A stretch of DNA of 64,000 bases. Origin: Candidatus Tisiphia endosymbiont of Melanophora roralis (GTDB taxonomy: Bacteria; Pseudomonadota; Alphaproteobacteria; Rickettsiales; Rickettsiaceae). The notes beneath the pieces are model-generated. The model was not told the origin of the DNA and ran no database searches. It was given only the letters and a program-made list of their open reading frames with translations. Position numbers and translations under genes: made by a program. The stretch lies in contig NZ_OZ032161.1 in the NCBI RefSeq assembly GCF_964026575.1, positions 372,001 to 436,000 of the forward strand. The letters run 5' to 3'. Shown piece by piece: positions 1 through 8,528 of the stretch; position 1 is the stretch's first letter; each line of letters starts with the position of its first letter.

Positions 1-560
1 ATCATATAGTAACCATGCTTTTTATTATGCAGGGTTATTGGGTTTTTATTGCTATCTCTCCCATTTTGTACATGCGAGATCTAGGAGTGTCTATTCAGCA
101 GTTTGGTTTTTATCAGGGAGCAATGGCTGCAGTATTCTCGGCTGTAAGTTTTAGCAGTGGTTATTTATTGAAGAATTTTGGACAAAAAAAATGTTTTTTC
201 TTTAGTATTTTAGCACTTGTAGCTTTTATAATTGCCGCTATAGTTTTGGTGATATGCAAGACTAATGACCCATTAACTATAACAATAGTAACACAATTAG
301 TGGCTATTGGCATGATATTCCCTTGTAATATTTTATGGCCTTTGGCATTAGAGAGTATACCAAATGCTAAAGGCAGGATTACTGCTATATTGGTATCAGG
401 AAGATTGATTGTTACCGCATTATGTTTGCAGCTAGTTAGTTATTTTTATCAGGGTACTTTTAAGCAATTAGCAATTGTTATGTGCATCACTATAGTTATA
501 GCATTGATTGGTTGTTATAAATTATTGCAAGTAGATAGAATATTTGATGAACCTAAATAA
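1..560 (+). CDS. MFS drug transporter, C-terminal part (Bcr/CflA-like)
   Basis: This is the C-terminal part of a major facilitator superfamily transporter. The frame is open to the first base of the window (codons for H-I-V-T precede the first ATG at 15), so the gene starts upstream and that ATG is probably internal. About 185 residues are visible with five to six hydrophobic segments, consistent with the last half of a 12-helix carrier. The PxxLesIPnAkGR-type loop near residue 115 resembles the Bcr/CflA multidrug group, but the substrate cannot be read from the sequence. The stop codon directly abuts the lolC start, so the two are probably cotranscribed. The family is fairly sure; the subfamily is an inference. 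Confidence 0.7.
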   Translation, partial: HIVTMLFIMQGYWVFIAISPILYMRDLGVSIQQFGFYQGAMAAVFSAVSFSSGYLLKNFGQKKCFFFSILALVAFIIAAIVLVICKTNDPLTITIVTQLVAIGMIFPCNILWPLALESIPNAKGRITAILVSGRLIVTALCLQLVSYFYQGTFKQLAIVMCITIVIALIGCYKLLQVDRIFDEPK

Positions 561-1808
561 ATGATAAAAGATAATTTTATTCTAAAAGTAGCAGATCGAT
601 ATTTTAGAGCTAAGAAGAATGAGCGATTTGTTTCTATTATTGCTGGTGTTTCTTTGATGGGTGTAACTATCGGTGTTGCTGCATTGATAGTGGTTATGTC
701 CGTTATGAACGGTTTTCATTATGAACTGACTAAAAACATTATTGGTCTTAATGGTGACATTAGCATAACACCAGTATCACGTTCTATTGCAAATTATGAT
801 GAAATTAACAAAAAATTAATTAGTCAGAATTATATAAAACATATTTCTCCAAGCATTGTCGGTCAAGCTCTTGCACTAGGTAAAAGAATGAATAGTGGTG
901 CTATAATTAAAGGTATAGATTTAACTGAACTCAAATATAAAAATCAAATTTTACAGAATGTTAATACTGGAGATTTTACCGATTTTTTTGGTACAGATGT
1001 GGTAGCAGTTGGTAATGAACTTGCTCGTAACCTAGGAGTTCAAGCAGGTGCAAAAATAAAATTAATTTCTCCCAATTCAATTTCTACTGCTTTTGGTAGT
1101 ATGCCTAGGTCTAAAGAATTCAGGGTTGTGGCTACTTTCACTAGCGGTATGTATGATTATGATTCAGCAACTATTTTAATGCCACTTATTGCTGCCCAAA
1201 ATTTTCTGTCTTTCAAGGAAGTTATTAATCTAATTGAGGTAACAACCATAGAACCGCATAAAGCAGAAATTTTTGCTTGGGAGATACAAAATCTTTTAGG
1301 ATTAAGGTTAAAAGTAACAAGTTGGCAGAAATCACATTTACAGTTTCTAAATGCTTTAGCTGTTGAAAGGATAGCAATGTTTACTATTCTCTCTTTGATT
1401 ATTATGGTAGCAGCCTTTAACATCGTGTCTAGCTTATTTATGTTAGTTAAAGACAAGACTTCGGATATTGCAGTACTGCGTACTATTGGTGCAAGTACTA
1501 GGCAAATTATGCTTATTTTTATTTGTAATGGCATGTTTATAGGTTTGCTCGGTACGATTTTAGGTATCATATTGGGTACAAGCTTTGCTTATAATATCCA
1601 GTCTATTAGAAATATCTTGGAGAAAGTAACTGGTACTAAAATTTTTGAAGCAGCGATTTATTTTTTATATACTCTACCATCAGAGGTAAGATTAGAAGAT
1701 GTTATATTAGTATCAACTATCTCTATAGTTCTATGTTTTTGTGCAACAATTTATCCTTCATATAAAGCTGCTAAGTTGAATCCTGTGGATGCCTTGCGTT
1801 ATGAATAA
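561..1808 (+). CDS. lolC: Lipoprotein-releasing ABC transporter permease LolC/LolE
   Basis: This is the inner-membrane permease of the Lol system, which extracts outer-membrane lipoproteins from the inner membrane for transfer to LolA. The 415 residues are normal for LolC/E. There is one N-terminal membrane helix (about residues 25-50), a large periplasmic domain (about 50-265), then three C-terminal helices with the FtsX-like fold and the typical ending PsykAAkLnPVDALRYE. The start ATG follows the preceding stop codon with no gap. lolD overlaps the 3' end, as in the usual lolCD operon. Only one permease is visible, so it probably acts as a homodimer, as in many alphaproteobacteria (inference). 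Confidence 0.93.
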   Translation: MIKDNFILKVADRYFRAKKNERFVSIIAGVSLMGVTIGVAALIVVMSVMNGFHYELTKNIIGLNGDISITPVSRSIANYDEINKKLISQNYIKHISPSIVGQALALGKRMNSGAIIKGIDLTELKYKNQILQNVNTGDFTDFFGTDVVAVGNELARNLGVQAGAKIKLISPNSISTAFGSMPRSKEFRVVATFTSGMYDYDSATILMPLIAAQNFLSFKEVINLIEVTTIEPHKAEIFAWEIQNLLGLRLKVTSWQKSHLQFLNALAVERIAMFTILSLIIMVAAFNIVSSLFMLVKDKTSDIAVLRTIGASTRQIMLIFICNGMFIGLLGTILGIILGTSFAYNIQSIRNILEKVTGTKIFEAAIYFLYTLPSEVRLEDVILVSTISIVLCFCATIYPSYKAAKLNPVDALRYE

Positions 1809-2466
1809 AGCCGTATTAATGTTAAAAAATATTTCTAAGAAATATAAGCAGGGAAAATCTATTATTGAAGTATTAAGTAATGTTAACTTAACTGTAATGC
1901 AAGGAGAGCTAGTCGCCATAATAGGCTCTTCTGGTAGCGGTAAATCAACTTTACTGCATATAGCTGGTCTACTTGATACCCCAAATAGTGGAGAGGTGCA
2001 GATAGAGTCAACAAACTATTGCCAAAATCACGCTCATATAATAAGACTGCGTAATATAGGTTTTGTCTATCAACAACATCATTTACTCAAAGATTTTACT
2101 GCCTTAGAGAATGTAGCAATGCCAAAATTAATTGCTGGTGATAGTTATAAATTAGCTCTGAAGAAGGCAGAAGAGCTATTAGCAGAGTTAGGGCTAGCTA
2201 ATAAAATACATAATATGCCGGGTGAGCTATCTGGCGGTGAGCAACAAAGAGTAGCTATTGCTCGTAGCCTAATTAATAATCCTCAAATTATTTTAGCTGA
2301 TGAACCTACTGGGAATCTAGATCCTAATACTGCTAATGAGATTTTTAACTTATTACTTAAAACTGCCAAACAACAAAATACCTCTATTATTGTGGTAACT
2401 CATAATCATGAAATGGCACATAAGATGCATAGAGTGTATGAATTGCAGTATGGAGAGCTGAAATAG
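1801..2466 (+). CDS. lolD: Lipoprotein-releasing ABC transporter ATPase LolD
   Basis: This is the cytoplasmic ATPase that powers the Lol lipoprotein release complex with LolC. Walker A (GSSGSGKST, about residues 42-50), the ABC signature (LSGGEQQR) and Walker B with the following acidic residue (IILADEPTGNLD) are all present, and an H-loop histidine follows near the end (VTHNHEM). At about 221 residues the length is normal. The ATG at 1801 (M-N-K-A) overlaps the end of lolC by 8 bases and is preferred. An upstream in-frame ATG at 1789 lies inside lolC and adds four residues. Translational coupling to lolC is likely. Confidence 0.95.
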   Translation: MNKAVLMLKNISKKYKQGKSIIEVLSNVNLTVMQGELVAIIGSSGSGKSTLLHIAGLLDTPNSGEVQIESTNYCQNHAHIIRLRNIGFVYQQHHLLKDFTALENVAMPKLIAGDSYKLALKKAEELLAELGLANKIHNMPGELSGGEQQRVAIARSLINNPQIILADEPTGNLDPNTANEIFNLLLKTAKQQNTSIIVVTHNHEMAHKMHRVYELQYGELK

Positions 2467-2481
2467 GCGGTAAATAAATTG

Positions 2482-3237
2482 ATGAATCAAATACTTGATT
2501 TTTATAGATATAAGATTACCATTGAATATTTAGGAACTGCTTTTGTTGGTTGGCAGAGACAGTGTAATGCTATATCTATTCAACAAATACTGGAAGATGG
2601 GATCTACAAATTTACCGGTGAAAAAGCCGTAATTTACGGAGCTGGCAGGACTGATGCAGGGGTTCATGCTTTAGGGCAAGTAGCACATTTCGATTTAGTG
2701 AAATATATGCAGCCCTATAAAGTTATGCAGGCTATCAACTATTTTGTAAGATCTCATAATATAGGGGTAGTTGATTGTGTTCTAGTCGACGGAGATTTTC
2801 ATGCAAGATTTTCTGCTGTAGAACGTCATTATGTATATAGAATTATTAATAGACCTAGTCAAGTTATAATAGATTTAAATCGTGCTTGGTGGATAAAACA
2901 ACCTCTTGATGTTGAAGCAATGAAATATGGAGCTTTCTATCTCATAGGAAATCATGATTTTAGCTCATTTAGAGGTAAATATTGCCAAGCAAAGTCGCCT
3001 ATCAAAACCTTATCTAAGTTAGTTATTACACAAGAAAACAACGATATAAAAATATATGTTTCTGCTCGATCTTTTTTACATCATATGGTTCGAAATATTG
3101 TTGGTAGTTTAGTATTAGTTGGACGTAATATATGGCAGGCAGGTGATATACAAAAAGCTTTGGATGCTAAAAAAAGAGAGGCAGCAGGTATAAAAGCTCC
3201 AGCATGTGGGTTGTATTTTCTTAGAGTTGACTATTAA
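2482..3237 (+). CDS. truA: tRNA pseudouridine synthase A
   Basis: TruA converts uridines 38-40 in the tRNA anticodon arm to pseudouridine. The catalytic motif [19 protein letters not shown] is intact, including the nucleophilic Asp of RTDAGVHA (about residue 60). The C-terminal domain shows the conserved [12 protein letters not shown] segment. At 251 residues the length is typical. The ATG at 2482 is preferred over a TTG one codon upstream. The gene lies 15 bases after lolD on the same strand and may share its transcript, although it has no functional link to lipoprotein export. Confidence 0.95.
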   Translation: MNQILDFYRYKITIEYLGTAFVGWQRQCNAISIQQILEDGIYKFTGEKAVIYGAGRTDAGVHALGQVAHFDLVKYMQPYKVMQAINYFVRSHNIGVVDCVLVDGDFHARFSAVERHYVYRIINRPSQVIIDLNRAWWIKQPLDVEAMKYGAFYLIGNHDFSSFRGKYCQAKSPIKTLSKLVITQENNDIKIYVSARSFLHHMVRNIVGSLVLVGRNIWQAGDIQKALDAKKREAAGIKAPACGLYFLRVDY

Positions 3238-3482
3238 CTCATGTATGGAGCTTCTGCGTACCAAACTCGCAATCAGGCTCTTTCGGCACTATTGCCTCGA
3301 CGGTCTCTAGGTTGCTAACACTTTTTACACCATTTGTCATTTTTTCTGTACCTAAAAATTTATTTTTGGTGGGTAACTCGCAATGACGGTTTTTTAACTT
3401 TCAACAGTTGTGGACATCACCCCTAATGGCGATGATTACTTGAGGTTACTATTAATTTATTATATCAAACTGAGGTTAATTT
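3238..3482. repeat. Intergenic stretch with repeat remnants
   Basis: No gene is visible in this gap. It holds debris of dispersed repeats. The sequence CGCAATGAC at about 3380-3388 is the end of a common palindromic repeat also found at 19.5 and 62 kb. AACTTTCAACAGTTGT at 3396-3411 is identical to the right inverted repeat of the element at 27715-27928. Two copies of (A/T)TGAGGTTA (about 3442 and 3469) resemble the ends of the five-hairpin element at 4551-4812. The promoter of the EmrA-like gene should lie here, but none stands out. Confidence 0.5.
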
Positions 3483-3539
3483 ATGTTAAAAATCTTTGAA
3501 TAATATAAGTCTCATCCATTTGCTAAATATTTTCTGATT

Positions 3540-4523
3540 TTGTTTGGTGTAATAGTCGTTTACCTAGCTTATCATATTTATATTTGGAGTCATACAGAAT
3601 CGACTGATAATGCGTATATTGAGGCTGACATATCCAGCGTTAGCTCTGAGATTAATGGAGTGATTAAGAATGTATTTATTTCAGATAATATGAGGGTAAA
3701 AAAAGGTGACCTTATTGCTGAGATCGATGATCAGGATTATAAGTCACGTCTTGCTTCACTGGAAGCTTCTATTAAGGCATCTATTAAAAATATAGAAATC
3801 ATAGAACAAAAGACTTTAATAGCTCAAATTAGTTTAGAACTTTGTCAAGAGGTTGTTGATTCTGCTAGTACTAATTTGGAGATTAACTCAGTTGATTATA
3901 TAAGAACTCAAGAGCTTAACAAAGAGAAATTTGCTAGTAAAAAAACATTAGATGAATCTAAAATGTCTTTTACTAAAGCAAAGACTGATTATAATCAGGC
4001 AAAGTTAAACTTGCAAATTGCACAACAGAACTTACTACTTTTAGCTTTACAGAAAACTGCTGAGGAAGAAAAAATGAAAGGGTTACTGGAAGATAAAAAT
4101 ATAGTAGCTAGAAGTTTAGTAAATACCCAAATTATAGCCCCAGTTGACGGAATAGTAGCAAATAGTAGCTTGCAGGTAGGTAATTTTATTAATCTAGGGA
4201 GAGTATTATTTTTTGTTGTGCAGGATGAACAAATGTATGTAAAAGCTAATTTTAAAGAGACGCAAATTGCAAAATTGCAACCAAAGCAAAAAGTTAAATT
4301 ACAGTTTGATTCTTTACCAAAAAAGATCATATACGGCAGAATACGTAATATATCACCAGCTACCGGCTCAAAATTTAGTCTAATTCCGACTGATAATGCA
4401 ACTGGTAATTTTACTAAGATTGTTCAACGGATTCCTGTGCTAATAGATTTTGAGACTCCTAAAGATATTACTAGTAATTTGATACCAGGAATGTCTGCTA
4501 TAGTTTCGGTCAGGACTAATTAA
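3540..4523 (+). CDS. EmrA/HlyD-family membrane fusion protein, start disrupted by a stop codon
   Basis: This periplasmic adaptor protein of the HlyD/EmrA type would link an inner-membrane exporter (here probably EmrB) to the outer membrane. Visible parts are a short N-terminal membrane segment, the first lipoyl half (STDNAYIEADISSVSSEI), a long alpha-helical hairpin (about residues 65-185), the second lipoyl half (IIAPVDGIVANSS) and a beta-barrel tail (GMSAIVSVRTN). The natural start seems to be ATG 3483, which reads MLKIFE and then meets TAA at 3501 before continuing in the same frame with YKSHPFAKYF and the membrane helix. Translation can only begin again at a TTG (3540) inside that helix. 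It may be a fresh pseudogene or use a weak restart. emrB lies 16 kb away on the other strand. Confidence 0.75.
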   Translation: MFGVIVVYLAYHIYIWSHTESTDNAYIEADISSVSSEINGVIKNVFISDNMRVKKGDLIAEIDDQDYKSRLASLEASIKASIKNIEIIEQKTLIAQISLELCQEVVDSASTNLEINSVDYIRTQELNKEKFASKKTLDESKMSFTKAKTDYNQAKLNLQIAQQNLLLLALQKTAEEEKMKGLLEDKNIVARSLVNTQIIAPVDGIVANSSLQVGNFINLGRVLFFVVQDEQMYVKANFKETQIAKLQPKQKVKLQFDSLPKKIIYGRIRNISPATGSKFSLIPTDNATGNFTKIVQRIPVLIDFETPKDITSNLIPGMSAIVSVRTN

Positions 4524-4550
4524 CCCCAATTCGTATGATTATTCGAGTAT

Positions 4551-4812
4551 ACCTCAATTAACCTGAATTCTATGTAACAAGTTACATCGAATTCAGTATT
4601 ATATATAGAAACAATCAGGTTTGAAGCGGCTGCCCACCTGATTGTTAAAATATAATACTCCATTCAATATGTGATTTTAATAATTAAAATCACATATTGA
4701 ATGATGAAAAAAGTTAAAATGCACCCGCATCAGCCGCTTCAAGAGTGCATTTTTCCTTATAACAAAGCAAGTATCGATATAAGAATTAATAATTCTTATA
4801 TCGAACTGAGGT
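4551..4812. repeat. Five-stem-loop intergenic element with complementary loops
   Basis: This non-coding stretch is almost entirely inverted repeats. It contains palindrome P1 4563-4596; hairpin HP1 4610-4646 (stem AACAATCAGGT); palindrome P2 4661-4703 (19-bp arms); hairpin HP2 4716-4753 (stem AAAATGCAC); and palindrome P3 4774-4804. The HP1 loop (TTGAAGCGGCTG, 4621-4632) is the exact reverse complement of the HP2 loop (4731-4742), so 12 nt could pair loop to loop. The ends are ACCTCAATT and ACTGAGGT, an imperfect inverted repeat. A second copy with the same order of parts, but mostly different stems, can be reassembled from 34104-34184 and 44476-44642. It may also act as a terminator between the convergent genes. 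I recognise no named family. Confidence 0.75.
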
Positions 4813-4820
4813 TCAATTAA

Positions 4821-5378
4821 TTAATTTTTTGCTCTACGACTAAACCAGCTTTGCAAATAAGTTTCTGCAATATCGCTATTCTCTATTAATAAGACGTTTT
4901 CGGCATTTCTATTATCAGCTGCATTGGTAAAATTAAAGCTACCAGTAATCACCTTACTTTTATCAATGATCATAACTTTGTTGTGAGCAATACCTGGTAC
5001 TTTATCTATTGAGACATCAATACCAGCCCGTTTTAATTCATGCATTTTAGAATATCTATCGTGTAAGTTACTACGATCCAATAATACCCTTATTTGAACA
5101 CCGTTTTGCTTAGCTTTAATTAGTTGATCCACTATATTTTGCGAAGTTAAGCCAAATGCTTGAACATAAATGCTATCCTTAGCCTTGGATATTTCTTTTG
5201 CTATTAATGATCCGCAGCCGGATGGTGGGGTAAAACAAACATTTAAATTATCAGTTTCGGTATGAAAACTATGCCAAGAAGCTGTTTCTCGTACTTCATT
5301 ATATCCTATCCCGGTAGTAATGCCGAGTAAGAACGATATTATTACTGATAGATTAAGCTTTTTAGGTAGTTTTTTCAT
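4821..5378 (-). CDS. pld: Secreted phospholipase D-like protein
   Basis: This is a single-domain phospholipase D superfamily enzyme of the short rickettsial type (185 residues). It has an N-terminal signal peptide or anchor (about residues 8-26) and one HKD motif (HNKVMIIDKSKVITGSFNFT, about 132-151) followed by a conserved N-A-E-N segment. One HKD per chain means that a dimer forms the active site in this family. In Rickettsia, Pld is a secreted membranolytic factor proposed to help escape from the phagosome, and the same role is inferred here. The stop of this gene lies next to the five-hairpin element. lipA ends 9 bases upstream on the same strand. Confidence 0.88.
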   Translation of the reverse strand: MKKLPKKLNLSVIISFLLGITTGIGYNEVRETASWHSFHTETDNLNVCFTPPSGCGSLIAKEISKAKDSIYVQAFGLTSQNIVDQLIKAKQNGVQIRVLLDRSNLHDRYSKMHELKRAGIDVSIDKVPGIAHNKVMIIDKSKVITGSFNFTNAADNRNAENVLLIENSDIAETYLQSWFSRRAKN

Positions 5379-5387
5379 TTTCTTATA

Positions 5388-6299
5388 CTATGCCGAAACC
5401 GAGGCCTTAGCACCCTTTAATTTTTGGAAATCGTCACCAGCATGATAAGAAGAACGGGTTAATGGACTGGCGGAAACCATCAAAAACCCTTTAACCCTTG
5501 CTACTCTTTCAAAATATTTAAATTCTTCTGGGGGAACATATCTAGCAACTACTGCATGGTTTTTGGTTGGCTGTAAATATTGTCCTATAGTTAGAAAATC
5601 AACTTTAGCTTCCCTTAAATCGTCCATTACTTGCATAATTTCATCGTTTGTTTCTCCAAGACCAACCATCATACCTGATTTAGTAAAAATCTCAGAGTCT
5701 AGTTTTTTTACGTTATGCAAAAGACTTAATGAATTATAGTATCTCGCTCCTGGTCTGATAGTTTTGTATAGAGAAGGCACTGTCTCTACATTATGATTAT
5801 AAACGTCAGGTTTTGCTAATACCACTATTTCAGCTGCCCCATCTTTCTTAAGAAAATCTGGGGTTAGAACTTCAATTGTGGTATTAGGTGCAACTAATCT
5901 TATTTCCTTTATACAATTGGCAAAATGCTCAGCCCCACCATCATCTAAGTCATCTCGATCAACTGAAGTAATTACCACATGTTCAAGCCCTAATTTCATT
6001 ACGGCTTGTGCTAGTCTCTGTGGCTCGTGAGGATCGAGTAAATCGGGACGACCAGTTTTAACATTACAAAATCTACAAGCACGAGTACAGACAGATCCTA
6101 AAATCATAACTGTAGCATGTTTTTTTGCCCAACATTCCCCTATATTAGGGCAAGCAGCTTCTTGACAAACTGTATTTAATTTTAAACTCTCAATTAGTTT
6201 TCTTGTATCATGATATTGATATGAATTTGGTGCTTTAACCTTTATCCAATCAGGTCTTTTAAGGGTTTGAGCTTCTTCTATCTTGATTATGTTTGACAT
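5388..6299 (-). CDS. lipA: Lipoyl synthase
   Basis: This radical SAM enzyme inserts two sulfur atoms into protein-bound octanoate to make lipoate for pyruvate and 2-oxoglutarate dehydrogenases. It has the auxiliary cluster motif [12 protein letters not shown] (about residues 45-56) and the radical SAM motif CTRACRFC (about 72-79). The C-terminal RSSYHAGD supplies the conserved serine ligand. The 303 residues are normal for LipA. The ATG start at 6299 gives the expected N-terminus ([11 protein letters not shown]). It is followed by pld on the same strand with an 8-base gap. Confidence 0.96.
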   Translation of the reverse strand: MSNIIKIEEAQTLKRPDWIKVKAPNSYQYHDTRKLIESLKLNTVCQEAACPNIGECWAKKHATVMILGSVCTRACRFCNVKTGRPDLLDPHEPQRLAQAVMKLGLEHVVITSVDRDDLDDGGAEHFANCIKEIRLVAPNTTIEVLTPDFLKKDGAAEIVVLAKPDVYNHNVETVPSLYKTIRPGARYYNSLSLLHNVKKLDSEIFTKSGMMVGLGETNDEIMQVMDDLREAKVDFLTIGQYLQPTKNHAVVARYVPPEEFKYFERVARVKGFLMVSASPLTRSSYHAGDDFQKLKGAKASVSA

Positions 6300-6365
6300 A
6301 TAATCCTACTTTGTTTATGGCCTGCTTTTTTATGAGTTTTATATTCAAATCATTTGAGTATATCA

Positions 6366-7361
6366 TTAAACAAAATTTTTTATTGGTAGTTTAACTATAT
6401 CTGTAAGGCTAGTGCTGTTATCACAGTTGTAAGATAATTTGGGTTCAATAGGAATCTTACAGATTAAGGGTATATTATATTCTTTGGCAAAATTTTCTCC
6501 ACTATTACCGTTAAATATCTGAATTGTCTTTCCCGAACTTGGTTCAACTAGATAGCTCATATTTTCTATAATACCTAAAATTGGTAGGTTAAATTTTCTA
6601 TATAAATCAATCGATCTAACGACGTCTATTGCAGCCATTTTTTGTGGAGTAGTTACTATTATTACTCCGTCTAGTTGGTAATTTTCTAAAATACTTAAGT
6701 GAATATCACCAGTACCAGGGGGCATGTCAATAATTAAATAATCTAACTCCTGCCAATGGGTGAGAGATAATAGTTGATAAATGGTCTTGCTGGCCATTGG
6801 ACCACGCCAAACAATGGCTGAATTATCCTTAATAAGAAATCCGATAGAAATAATTTCAATGCCTCGCGATTTTAAAGGGGTCATTTTATTATACACTATT
6901 TCAGGTACACCACTAATACCAAATATTTGCGGAATTGACGGACCATAAATATCAGCATCCACTATTCCCACCCTATACCCTTCAAGATTTAATTGCTCCG
7001 CTATCAATGCTGTTATAGTAGATTTACCAACTCCCCCTTTACCGGATGCCACCAATATTATCTTCTTTACTCCGTCAATGAAATGTTTAACTTTTGGATT
7101 AGTTGATTTTTTAGCTACATCTTTGCTACTAGTTAAAACTATAGTTATTTTCCCAATATTAGGTATTTCATTTAATTTATTAATAGCTTTAATTTTTATT
7201 TCATCGATTTCCTTGGAATCTTTACCAAGAATATCAATGGCAAACCCAATATTTTTATCCTTAATTATAATATTAGATATAATACTGACTAATTTTGTAT
7301 TGTCACTAAAAGTGATATCTGAAATTTTATTTAGTATTTGTTGCTGGTTTATATCAATCAT
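6366..7361 (-). CDS. mrp: Iron-sulfur cluster carrier ATPase Mrp/ApbC
   Basis: This is a P-loop ATPase of the Mrp/NBP35 (ApbC) family that carries iron-sulfur clusters to target enzymes. An N-terminal DUF59/MIP18-like domain (about residues 1-95) precedes the ATPase domain. The deviant Walker A GKGGVGKST lies near residue 110, and MPPGTGDIHL near residue 220 matches the family. The usual CxxC near the C-terminus is not evident in the last 100 residues; the only visible cysteines there (for example in PLICKI and YNCDN) are separate. At 331 residues it is slightly short. A role in supplying clusters to the neighbouring LipA is plausible but inferred. Confidence 0.9.
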   Translation of the reverse strand: MIDINQQQILNKISDITFSDNTKLVSIISNIIIKDKNIGFAIDILGKDSKEIDEIKIKAINKLNEIPNIGKITIVLTSSKDVAKKSTNPKVKHFIDGVKKIILVASGKGGVGKSTITALIAEQLNLEGYRVGIVDADIYGPSIPQIFGISGVPEIVYNKMTPLKSRGIEIISIGFLIKDNSAIVWRGPMASKTIYQLLSLTHWQELDYLIIDMPPGTGDIHLSILENYQLDGVIIVTTPQKMAAIDVVRSIDLYRKFNLPILGIIENMSYLVEPSSGKTIQIFNGNSGENFAKEYNIPLICKIPIEPKLSYNCDNSTSLTDIVKLPIKNFV

Positions 7362-7450
7362 CGTTTTTAAGTAAAATGAAGCTCTTACCGTTAATAATCT
7401 TATTTTTCAACGCACATTAACCCATTTACTAGGTCATTATTGCACGCTTT

Positions 7451-8182
7451 TTAACTCACCCATTTCGCCGATTTTAATAATGGACCATATAAATCTTCTT
7501 CCATACTAATGACAATGCTAAGTTTTTCCTCTTCCGATGGAGGTCTGTCAAGAAAGGTTAGACGGGGAGCATCCTTAATAATAGTTATAGGGGTTTGTTC
7601 ATTGCCTTCCCCCATAACAAAAACAGCTGCTCCTGCTAATGAATCTAATATATTAATTTGTGTGACATTTAAAGATTGATTATAAATATCATGCTTACCA
7701 ATATAGGAATATAATGGGCTAAAACCACACCAACCAAGAGCAATCCCAGTTACACCTCGTCTCATAATAGTTGTATGACTATCGGTTATAACAATTCCCA
7801 GATCGCAGATATTATGTGTACTGCACAAATATTGCCAAATCCAATAGGCTGTTTTCTGAACATCTTGAGGATATAATACATAAACACCATCGGCATTAGA
7901 TTCATCAATACCCGCAGATGGAATTAGTAAGCCATTTTTTAGAGTTAAATAAATATCATATCTATTTTCTTCTGTCTCTAATATTTGATCTGCCTCTTGT
8001 AGAATTAATGTATATTTATCAATATCACCTTTTTTAACAAACCTTACCTCTAATACACTAATTACTTTTGAAGTTATAGCTACAACATCACCTTCTTTTA
8101 AATCCGCAATATATTGAGTCAATATAGTTTGTAATGACTCACCATATTGGATTTTATGAGTCTTAATAGCATGAATTTGCAT
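7451..8182 (-). CDS. CofE-like gamma-glutamyl ligase homologue
   Basis: The protein resembles coenzyme F420-0:L-glutamate ligase (CofE/FbiB). It has the N-terminal segment GDVVAITSKVIS, the ITDSHTTIMRRGVTGIALGWCGF stretch near residue 140, and DSLAGAAVFVMGEGNEQTPI near 180, all diagnostic of that family. Rickettsiaceae are not known to make F420, so the true substrate is unclear. The chosen start (M-Q-I-H-A) at 8182 is the usual N-terminus for the family; an upstream ATG at 8200 would lengthen it by six residues. The start overlaps the end of the small gene upstream by about 20 bases, suggesting coupled translation. Confidence 0.82.
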   Translation of the reverse strand: MQIHAIKTHKIQYGESLQTILTQYIADLKEGDVVAITSKVISVLEVRFVKKGDIDKYTLILQEADQILETEENRYDIYLTLKNGLLIPSAGIDESNADGVYVLYPQDVQKTAYWIWQYLCSTHNICDLGIVITDSHTTIMRRGVTGIALGWCGFSPLYSYIGKHDIYNQSLNVTQINILDSLAGAAVFVMGEGNEQTPITIIKDAPRLTFLDRPPSEEEKLSIVISMEEDLYGPLLKSAKWVS

Positions 8183-8399
8183 ATAACTCCATCCCATCAA
8201 GAAATTGCCAAAGTAATTTAGCCCCCTTCACAGCTCCATAATGTACTTGTTTTTGTTCTATGTTATTAAGTTTGTTAATCAGCTTAATAAGTTCATTGGT
8301 ATGCCATATATCAGTTTTTGCATGGACAGCGAAAAATTCTAAGGTTCTTATATCTTTAAAATGTATTTTAAATTGGTAAATCTTAGTATTGTCAGACAT
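8163..8399 (-). CDS. Small hypothetical protein upstream of cofE-like gene
   Basis: This is a 78-residue soluble protein that I do not recognise. It is rich in Lys, His and aromatic residues and has no membrane segment, signal peptide or cysteine cluster (one Cys near the end). It overlaps the start of the CofE-like gene by about 20 bases on the same strand, the spacing of a translationally coupled pair. That context is the main reason to accept it as real. An accessory role for the ligase is possible but unsupported by any motif. Confidence 0.55.
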   Translation of the reverse strand: MSDNTKIYQFKIHFKDIRTLEFFAVHAKTDIWHTNELIKLINKLNNIEQKQVHYGAVKGAKLLWQFLDGMELYANSCY

Positions 8400-8528
8400 A
8401 TAAAAGCAATTTATCAGTTACTATAAAAAGCTAGGCATATTTTTAGCAAAATTTAGCTTTCCCCCTGCTTTTGAAGGGTCTCCACTCCGTATCAACTAAT
8501 ACATGTAACTGGAGTAGGTTACTCGACT

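Noticed and set aside
1157-1570. Open frame opposite lolC
   Set aside because: It lies fully inside a strongly conserved gene and has no recognisable features.
4551-4812. CRISPR array
   Set aside because: The repeats are inverted, of unequal length and unlike one another; there are no regular spacers and no cas genes in the window.
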